Shown here: positions 58,684-64,000 of the stretch, piece after piece
Layout of the letters: each line of letters opens with the position of its first letter
How positions within the stretch are numbered: the first letter of the stretch is position 1
NCBI GenBank assembly: GCA_035568175.1
Contig: DATMON010000004.1
Coordinates: 248,001 to 312,000 of the forward strand
Source of the DNA: AV40 sp035568175
GTDB lineage: Bacteria; Verrucomicrobiota; Verrucomicrobiia; Chthoniobacterales; UBA10450
Direction: 5' to 3'
DNA length: 64,000 nt
Translations under genes and position numbers: made by a program
Notes under the pieces: model-generated
Databases searched by the model: none
What the model was told of the DNA's origin: nothing
Seen by the model: the letters and a program-made list of their open reading frames with translations, nothing else

Positions 58684-60711
58684 ATGAATCCCAGGAAAAT
58701 TCCCACGCTGCCGGCAATCAGCGCCTTGGCGTTGATCTATTTTGTTGCCGGCAAACTTTCACTGCACCTGGCCTTTCTCAACGCGAGCGCATCGCCGGTC
58801 TGGCCGCCAGCTGGCATCGCGCTCGCGGCATTGCTGGTTCTGGGGGTTCGCGTGTGGCCCGCGATTTTTGTCGGTGCATTTTTTGTAAACTTTTTGACCG
58901 CGGGAAATATTTGGACGTCGCTTGGCATTGCCGGTGGCAACACGTTAGAAGCACTTTGCGGAGCCTGGCTCGTAAACGGATTAGCTGGAGGCACTCGAGT
59001 TTTCGATCGTCCACAGGATGTCTTCAAATTCGCGCTCGCTGCGCTAATTAGTACAACGGTTAGTCCAGCGATGGGTGTCACCAGTCTCGCTCTCGGCGGC
59101 TTCGTTCAGTCGGCAAACTACGGTCCGATCTGGCTGACTTGGTGGCTCGGAGATGCATCGGGAGTTCTTGTCGTCGCACCCCTTCTGATTCTTTGGAGCG
59201 TCACGGCGTCACGGAGAAACTGGAACCGGGCGCAAGCGGTCGAAGTCACCATCCTCCTTCTGCTGCTGGTTGCTCTCGCGGAGACAGTATTCGGCGGATG
59301 GTTTCCAATTTCCGCGCACAATTATCCCATCTCGTTTATCTGCGGACCAATCGTTATCTGGACCGCGTTCCGATTCACGCCGCGCGAAACCGCCACCGGC
59401 ATCTTTGTTCTTTCTGCCATCGCCATTTGGGGAACGCTTCACGGTTTTGGCCCGTTCATCATGCAGACAAAAAATCAATCGCTCTTGGTGCTGCAATGGT
59501 GGACAGCAGCACTTACGGTCACGGCAATGGCAATCGCCGCCGCAATTGCTGAGCGCAATCGCGCCCAAGCTGCGATCGAGCAGCAAAAGGACGCGGTCGA
59601 GGCCGCGAACCGCACGAAAGACAATTTCCTGGCGATGCTTTCGCACGAGCTGCGCACGCCGCTAACCCCGGTGATGGCAGCGCTCGATACGCTCGAGACA
59701 GACGACGCGCGTTCGCCTGAATCAAAAAATTCGCTGGCAATGATTCGTCGCAATGTCGAATTGGAAAGCCAACTCATCGACGATCTCCTCGATCTCACCC
59801 GCATTGCCAAAGACAAATTGCAATTACGATTCGGGCCGCTAGATGCTCACGAAGTCATCAACAACGTGGTAGAAATCTGCCGGCCGGAAGCGCAGGTGCG
59901 CAATTTGACCCTGCATCTCAACTTGCGCGGTGGCGCGCATCACGTCTCCGGAGACGCCGCCAAGTTCCAGCAAATTGTTTGGAACCTGCTCAAGAATGCG
60001 ATCAAGTTCACTGCCGATAACGGCGAGATCACAATTTCGTCGTCTAATCCGGAGCCGCAGCTTCTCGCCGTCGCCGTGCACGACACCGGAATCGGGATCG
60101 AACCGGAAATCATGAATCGGATTTTCAACCCGTTCGAACAAGGCGAGCGCGCGTTTCAACGGCGCTTTGGCGGACTCGGTCTCGGTTTGGCAATTTCTAA
60201 ATCCCTTGCCCAGGCGCACGGCGGCACACTCATTGCGCGAAGCGAAGGCCGAGACCGCGGCTCCACTTTCATTTTGACAATGAAAACTGTGCCGCCACCG
60301 CCGCGCATCGTGAAACTGACTGCTCCGATGCCGGAAAGCCGGCCGCTGCGAATTTTGCTGGTCGACGATCATCAGGACACTTGCACTGCACTTGAGCGAC
60401 TGCTCGTTAGGCGCGGCCATCTGGTCGCAGCGGCGCATAACGTTCGATCGGCGATGGAAGCGGCGGCGCGTAATTCATTCGACCTGCTCATTAGTGACAT
60501 TGCCCTGCCCGACGGGACGGGCACAGAGCTCATGACTTACCTCCACGCAATTTCGCGAATACCGGGAATCGCCATTAGCGGGTTCGGGATGAATGGCGAC
60601 ATCGAGAAAAGTATCGAAGCCGGATTTGCCGAGCATCTGGTCAAACCGGTGAAAATGGAAAATCTCGAAGCGGCGATCGACCGCGTAATGGCGTCGGTGG
60701 CTAGTGTTTAG
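58684..60711 (+). CDS. MASE1 hybrid sensor histidine kinase
   Basis: 675 residues from ATG 58684. Residues 1-290: MASE1, about eight membrane helices (LHLAFLNASASPVWPPAGIALAAL, WWLGDASGVLVVAPLL). A short coiled coil leads to HisKA with His321 in MLSHELRTPLTP, then HATPase boxes NLLKNAIKFT, DTGIGIEPE and GGLGLGLAISK. C-terminal receiver domain with phospho-acceptor Asp605 in LLISDIALPDGTG, after ILLVDDHQD, and Lys in HLVKPV. Signal unknown. Its TAG stop belongs to the CCCAGCGCTTCAACGCTGGG palindrome that follows. Confidence 0.93.
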   Translation: MNPRKIPTLPAISALALIYFVAGKLSLHLAFLNASASPVWPPAGIALAALLVLGVRVWPAIFVGAFFVNFLTAGNIWTSLGIAGGNTLEALCGAWLVNGLAGGTRVFDRPQDVFKFALAALISTTVSPAMGVTSLALGGFVQSANYGPIWLTWWLGDASGVLVVAPLLILWSVTASRRNWNRAQAVEVTILLLLLVALAETVFGGWFPISAHNYPISFICGPIVIWTAFRFTPRETATGIFVLSAIAIWGTLHGFGPFIMQTKNQSLLVLQWWTAALTVTAMAIAAAIAERNRAQAAIEQQKDAVEAANRTKDNFLAMLSHELRTPLTPVMAALDTLETDDARSPESKNSLAMIRRNVELESQLIDDLLDLTRIAKDKLQLRFGPLDAHEVINNVVEICRPEAQVRNLTLHLNLRGGAHHVSGDAAKFQQIVWNLLKNAIKFTADNGEITISSSNPEPQLLAVAVHDTGIGIEPEIMNRIFNPFEQGERAFQRRFGGLGLGLAISKSLAQAHGGTLIARSEGRDRGSTFILTMKTVPPPPRIVKLTAPMPESRPLRILLVDDHQDTCTALERLLVRRGHLVAAAHNVRSAMEAAARNSFDLLISDIALPDGTGTELMTYLHAISRIPGIAISGFGMNGDIEKSIEAGFAEHLVKPVKMENLEAAIDRVMASVASV

Positions 60712-60848
60712 CCCAGCGCTTCAACGCTGGGTTTCCAAATTTATTTTCGGCGAAATGCCGGCAGACACGAAAGAATCGTTCTACCGTCCCTAACGGGACT
60801 TCTTCGTGTTTTCATTCATTGACCCAGCGTTAAAACGCTGGGCTATTG
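60709..60848. repeat. CCCAGCGCTTCAACGCTGGG palindrome pair
   Basis: TAGCCCAGCGCTTCAACGCTGGG at the start and CCCAGCGTTAAAACGCTGGG then CTA at the end. The copies face each other across about 95 bases that include CGTCCCTAACGGGACTT. Family of intergenic palindromes; no gene. Confidence 0.8.
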
Positions 60849-60854
60849 TCCGAC

Positions 60855-61913
60855 ATGCGCACTGTCGATCTAAAAATCGAGGACGTCGCGTTCGGCGGAA
60901 AAGGCGTGGCGCGGGAAAACGGCAAGGCGGTTTTCATTCCGTTTACGATCGACGGCGAATTGGTCTCGGCAAAAATTACCCGCGAGAAAAAACAATTCGC
61001 CGAGGCCGAGATTGTCGATCTTTGCGAAAAGTCGCCGGTTCGGGTCGAACCGCCTTGTCCCTACTTTGGCCGCTGCGGCGGTTGCGCTTATCAACACATC
61101 GATTACTCGCATCAGCTCGAGATTAAGTCGCGCCAGGTCCGCGACGTTCTTCAACGAATCGGGAAGCTCAAGAACGTGCCGATGCGGGCAATGATCCCCT
61201 CGCCTCTTGCCTACGGTTATCGCAATCGCGTCACCGTTCATGCCGAGAACGGCATCATCGGATATTTTCGGCGCGACTCGCATCGTTTGATCGAGATCGA
61301 ACAGTGCCTAATCGCGATGGAAGAAGTGAACCGCGAACTGGCCGAATTGCGATCGCACGATGTTCGTGACGGTCATTACACGCTGCGCGCAAGATCGGAG
61401 CGGCGCGTTTTCTCGCAAACCAATGACGGCGCCGCAAACGCGCTCCGCGACTTAATTGTTCAGCTGACGCAGCCCAATCAAGACTTGCTCATCGATGCAT
61501 TTTGCGGCGCCGGATTTTTCACCAAAGCGCTGGTCGATAAATTTGAACGTGTCGTTGGCATCGATTGGGACAGGTTCGCGATCGCGGCCGCAAAAGAAAA
61601 CGCGAGCACAAAAGAAACCTATATTGCCGGAGACGTTGATGCTGAGCTCGCTTCCGTTTTGGAAAAATGCGACCGTGATAAAATCGCGGTGATTGTCGAT
61701 CCGCCGGCAGTTGGACTGAGCGAGTCGCTTCGGAAAACGATTGTCGATCTTGCGCCGGCGACGCTGTACTATGTTTCGTGCGATCCAGCCACACTCGCGC
61801 GCGATCTGGCCGACTTACAACAGCGATTCAAAATCGAATCGGTCACGCCGCTAGACATGTTTCCGCAAACGGCGGAAATCGAAGTGGTCGCGCAGTTGCA
61901 GATGACGCGGTAG
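60855..61913 (+). CDS. 23S rRNA uracil-5-methyltransferase (RlmD/RumA-like)
   Basis: 352 residues, ATG 60855. TRAM-like OB domain at the N-terminus (VDLKIEDVAFGGKGVARENGKAVFIPFTIDGE), 4Fe-4S cysteines in CPYFGRCGGC and EQC, then a Rossmann methyltransferase: DAFCGAGFFTKAL, DPPAVGLS, and YVSCDPATLARDL with the catalytic Cys. Puts the 5-methyl group on a uracil of rRNA (or tRNA). Length is at the short end. Stop TAG is part of the TAGGGCGACGCTCC repeat. Confidence 0.85.
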   Translation: MRTVDLKIEDVAFGGKGVARENGKAVFIPFTIDGELVSAKITREKKQFAEAEIVDLCEKSPVRVEPPCPYFGRCGGCAYQHIDYSHQLEIKSRQVRDVLQRIGKLKNVPMRAMIPSPLAYGYRNRVTVHAENGIIGYFRRDSHRLIEIEQCLIAMEEVNRELAELRSHDVRDGHYTLRARSERRVFSQTNDGAANALRDLIVQLTQPNQDLLIDAFCGAGFFTKALVDKFERVVGIDWDRFAIAAAKENASTKETYIAGDVDAELASVLEKCDRDKIAVIVDPPAVGLSESLRKTIVDLAPATLYYVSCDPATLARDLADLQQRFKIESVTPLDMFPQTAEIEVVAQLQMTR

Positions 61914-61966
61914 GGCGACGCTCCGCGGAGCCGTCCAATTAGTCGGCTCGACAGAGTCTCGCCCGA
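61911..61966. repeat. TAGGGCGACGCTCCGC palindrome after the methyltransferase gene
   Basis: GGTAGGGCGACGCTCCGCGG on the left and TCTCGCCCGACC on the right. Provides the TAG stop, and resembles the repeat inside tilS (TGTAGGGC...). Lies in the gap before serA. Confidence 0.7.
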
Positions 61967-61990
61967 CCATTAATTGAATGTTTGCTCCGC

Positions 61991-63583
61991 ATGACTCTAC
62001 CTAAAGTTCTAATTGCTGACGCAATTTCTCAGCGTGGAGTGGACGAACTTTCCCGCGACGGCGAGCTCGACGTTTCGGTCCAGACCAAGCTCAGTCCGGC
62101 GAAGCTGATTGAAATTATTCCCGACTTCGCGGGGTTGATCGTCCGCAGCGAAACAAAAGTGACCGGAGAAGCGCTGAACGCGGCCAAGAAATTGCGCGTG
62201 GTCGGTCGGGCCGGTGTCGGCGTGGACAATGTCGATGTTGAAACGGCGACGCGGCGCGGCGTGCTCGTGCTCAACGCGCCCGGCGGCAACACCGTTTCCA
62301 CCGCTGAACACGCATTTTCGCTTTTGCTTTGCGTCGCCCGGAAAATTCCGCAGGCGGACGCGAGTTTGCGCAGCAAAAAATGGAGCCGGAAAGATTTCGA
62401 GGGCGTCGAGGTTTACAACAAGACGCTCGGCGTTATTGGCATGGGCCGAATTGGAAGCGAATTGAGCCGGCGCGCCATCGCCTTCGGCATGCGCGTGGTT
62501 GCGTACGATCCCTATCTCTCCGCCGCGCGAGCACGCAGTTTGCAAGTAGAGCTAACCGAAGAGCTGGACGACTTGCTCGCAAATACGGATTTCATTTCGC
62601 TGCACACGCCGCTGACTTCCGAAACGCGTCACCTGCTCGACGCTGCGCGCATTTCAAAAACGAAACGCGGCGTGCGCATCATCAATTGCGCGCGCGGCGG
62701 TTTGATTGATGAAACGGCGCTGGCGAGCGCGTTGCAAGATCGACATGTCGCCGCTGCCGCGCTGGACGTTTTCGAAATTGAGCCGTTACCGGATGACTCA
62801 CCACTGCGCATAGCGCCGAATTTGATTTTGACGCCGCACCTTGGCGCTTCGACCGCTGAAGCGCAGGAAAGTGTTGGAATCGAAATCGCCCAATCGATCC
62901 GAGCTGCGCTCCTTGACGGAACCATTCGCAACGCGGTCAACATGCCGAACCTCGATGCGAAAACGTTATCGGTGATCGGCCCGCACCTTAGATTTGGCGA
63001 GAAACTCGGCCGGTTTCTCTCACAAGTTGCGCCGCGACGCGTGGACGAATTGAAAATTAATTACAGCGGCAAAGTGAACGAGCTCGAGACCGGGCCGATC
63101 ACGCGCGCAGTCCTGAAAGGTTTTCTCCTAAGCGCCGGCGGTGCTGACATCAACGAAGTGAATGCGCCCGCGTTTGCTGAAACCCTCGGATTAAAAGTGA
63201 CCGAAACACGATTGAGCGCGGCCGGCGATTATACCGATCTGGTAGAGTTGTCTGCCGATGCGGAAGGGAAAACTGTGTCGGTCGGCGGCGCATTCTTCGG
63301 CGCGACGCCGCGCATTGTCAGCGTCAATAGTCGCCCGGTTGAAGCGCGGCCGCACGGAGTCATTCTTGTTCTCGAAAACACGGACCGGCCGGGAATCGTC
63401 GGCCGCATCGGCACATTGCTCGGCGAGCACAACGTCAACATCGCCACCATGTCGCTAAGTCGAAATCAGGCCGGCGGCACCGCGCTGACGATTTTGAATT
63501 TGGACAACGTGCCGGGCGAGGAGTTGCTGCAAAAAATCCTCGCCAGCCGCGACATTCACTCTGCTCAAGTCATTCAACTGTGA
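61991..63583 (+). CDS. serA: D-3-phosphoglycerate dehydrogenase
   Basis: 530 residues, ATG 61991. First step of serine synthesis. N-terminal: LIVRSETKVTGEALNAAKKLRVVGRAGVGVDNVD, GNTVSTAEHAFSLLL, then NAD-binding GVIGMGRIGSELSRRA, RIINCARGGLIDETAL, and the catalytic His in LTPHLGASTAEAQESV. The long form then has an intervening (ASB) domain and an ACT domain (VILVLENTDRPGIVGRIGTLLGEHNVNIATM) for serine feedback. Normal length for this type. Followed by a hairpin at 63597-63679. Confidence 0.95.
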   Translation: MTLPKVLIADAISQRGVDELSRDGELDVSVQTKLSPAKLIEIIPDFAGLIVRSETKVTGEALNAAKKLRVVGRAGVGVDNVDVETATRRGVLVLNAPGGNTVSTAEHAFSLLLCVARKIPQADASLRSKKWSRKDFEGVEVYNKTLGVIGMGRIGSELSRRAIAFGMRVVAYDPYLSAARARSLQVELTEELDDLLANTDFISLHTPLTSETRHLLDAARISKTKRGVRIINCARGGLIDETALASALQDRHVAAAALDVFEIEPLPDDSPLRIAPNLILTPHLGASTAEAQESVGIEIAQSIRAALLDGTIRNAVNMPNLDAKTLSVIGPHLRFGEKLGRFLSQVAPRRVDELKINYSGKVNELETGPITRAVLKGFLLSAGGADINEVNAPAFAETLGLKVTETRLSAAGDYTDLVELSADAEGKTVSVGGAFFGATPRIVSVNSRPVEARPHGVILVLENTDRPGIVGRIGTLLGEHNVNIATMSLSRNQAGGTALTILNLDNVPGEELLQKILASRDIHSAQVIQL

Positions 63584-63596
63584 CCAAGGCGCATTT

Positions 63597-63679
63597 AACC
63601 ACGAATCGACACAAATGAACACGAATCCAAAGACCGTTTGCCTGCCATTTGTGTCCATTAGTGTTCATTAGTGGTTAGT
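63597..63679. repeat. ACCACGAATCGACACAAATG hairpin repeat
   Basis: Left arm ACCACGAATCGACACAAATG then AACACGAAT; right arm reverse-complements to CTAACCACTAATGAACACTA. One-armed relatives at 702-736. It may end the serA transcript; no gene. Confidence 0.75.
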
Positions 63680-63682
63680 CCG

Positions 63683-64000
63683 ATGTCGATCTTAGAAGGA
63701 AGCACTTTGAAGCCATGGATCGGCGCAGTCGCGGTCGTCACTGCAGCTGGAATTTTATATTTCCTGACGGCCGCACGCGACATTGTCGTCGGGGACTCGC
63801 CGGAATTGATCACGGCCGCGGTGACTTTGGGAGTCGCGCATGCGCCGGGGTATCCGCTGTTCACGATGCTCGGGCACCTTTTTAGTCTACTCCCGCTCGG
63901 TCCGATTCCGTTTCGAGTGAACCTACTTTCGGCGACATGCGACGCGCTGGCGACTGGCGTTGTTTATTTCATCGCGTTGCGTCTCACGAGATCGCAACTT
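63683..64000 (+). CDS. DUF2723 (GT117-type) membrane protein, 3' end outside window
   Basis: Open to the end of the window, about 106 residues visible. ATG 63683 directly overlaps an AAGATCGACA copy (63684-63693, reverse strand). First helix WIGAVAVVTAAGILYFLTAA, then DIVVGDSPELITAAVTLGVAHAPGYPLFTMLGHLFSLLPLG, the DUF2723 hallmark with the conserved D, E and H. The family is common in Bacteroidetes and Verrucomicrobia, related to O-mannosyltransferases; substrate unknown. Confidence 0.85.
   Translation, partial: MSILEGSTLKPWIGAVAVVTAAGILYFLTAARDIVVGDSPELITAAVTLGVAHAPGYPLFTMLGHLFSLLPLGPIPFRVNLLSATCDALATGVVYFIALRLTRSQL

Larger units (their letters stand above)
3717..63693. repeat. dispersed motif AAGATCGACA, 29 copies
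   Basis: Exact 10-base copies read by eye. Plus strand: 3717, 6195, 10092, 16564, 18720, 21985, 23262, 24800, 33088, 38582, 40207, 46976, 62736. Minus strand (left ends of TGTCGATCTT): 5515, 7820, 13350, 21225, 23046, 23398, 31673, 35642, 42726, 43681, 45683, 48208, 52900, 61013, 61743, 63684. The next base is A or T in 27 of 29. Twenty-six lie in coding DNA in five of six frames (KID, VDL, SI, RST, DR); three lie between genes. Many one-mismatch copies also occur. No strand preference. Confidence 0.85.

Noticed and set aside
58640..58690. tRNA-like string TAACTGGTAGAGCG
   Set aside because: Resembles a D arm but no acceptor, anticodon or T arm can be paired around it.
3717..63693. AAGATCGACA as a KOPS or Chi-like polar motif
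   Set aside because: Copies fall about equally on the two strands (13 versus 16), with no run of one orientation.

Overview
The window is a dense bacterial chromosome segment (roughly mid-50s % GC, judged by eye) with one tRNA, no rRNA and no phage. The gene set points to a Verrucomicrobiota soil bacterium, probably Spartobacteria/Chthoniobacterales (Candidatus Udaeobacter-like). The signs are a DUF1800/DUF1501 secreted pair, a DUF2723 membrane protein, GxxExxY and four-helix-bundle genes, many short palindromes between genes, and a large nuo cluster with a fused nuoEF. This placement is inference from content, not a phylogeny.

Layout. 0-4.5 kb: metallophosphoesterase (cut by the window edge), a family 9 glycosyltransferase, then a TIR-membrane protein and an exported amidase that share an accessory domain. 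4.5-6.5 kb (minus): a TPR/SLOG-like/class III cyclase fusion facing them. 6.5-11 kb: ispD, yqeY, a membrane glycosyltransferase, fabD, a PEGA lipoprotein. 11.2-24.6 kb: complex I genes nuoD, nuoEF, G, H, I, J, K, L, M, N, interrupted by a BamE-like lipoprotein gene and a GxxExxY gene. 24.8-25.4 kb: HNH endonuclease. 25.6-28 kb: integron-type gene cassettes with a recognisable attC site but no integrase in view. 28-30.4 kb: two PilT-type ATPases. 30.4-32 kb: a YqjD/YqjE-like envelope module and infA. 32-36.7 kb: DCC-lipase maturation factor fusion, exonuclease III, MBL/beta-CASP nuclease, four-helix-bundle gene. 36.8-40.8 kb: DUF1800/DUF1501 pair and an M19 dipeptidase. 41-47.6 kb: CHASE2 protein, nadA, proC, aroE, gltX, tilS. 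47.6-53 kb: TetR-controlled RND efflux operon. 53-64 kb: prolyl oligopeptidase, beta-barrel protein, tRNA-Arg with tandem 3'-end copies, TonB-domain protein, CPBP protease, MASE1 hybrid kinase, RNA uracil methyltransferase, serA and a DUF2723 protein cut by the window end.

The strongest unexplained signals are repeats. (1) The 10-mer AAGATCGACA occurs 29 times by my count on either strand, in five of six possible reading frames and between genes, where chance predicts about 0.1. (2) Several palindrome families sit exactly at gene ends and supply the stop codon of eight genes; other copies lie in frame inside tilS, the cyclase gene and the lipase maturation factor gene. (3) The GxxExxY and four-helix-bundle genes each lie between arms of an imperfect inverted repeat. 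(4) A cluster of attC-like sites carries small cassette genes. The TIR/amidase/cyclase neighbourhood is a candidate nucleotide-signalling stress or immunity locus.
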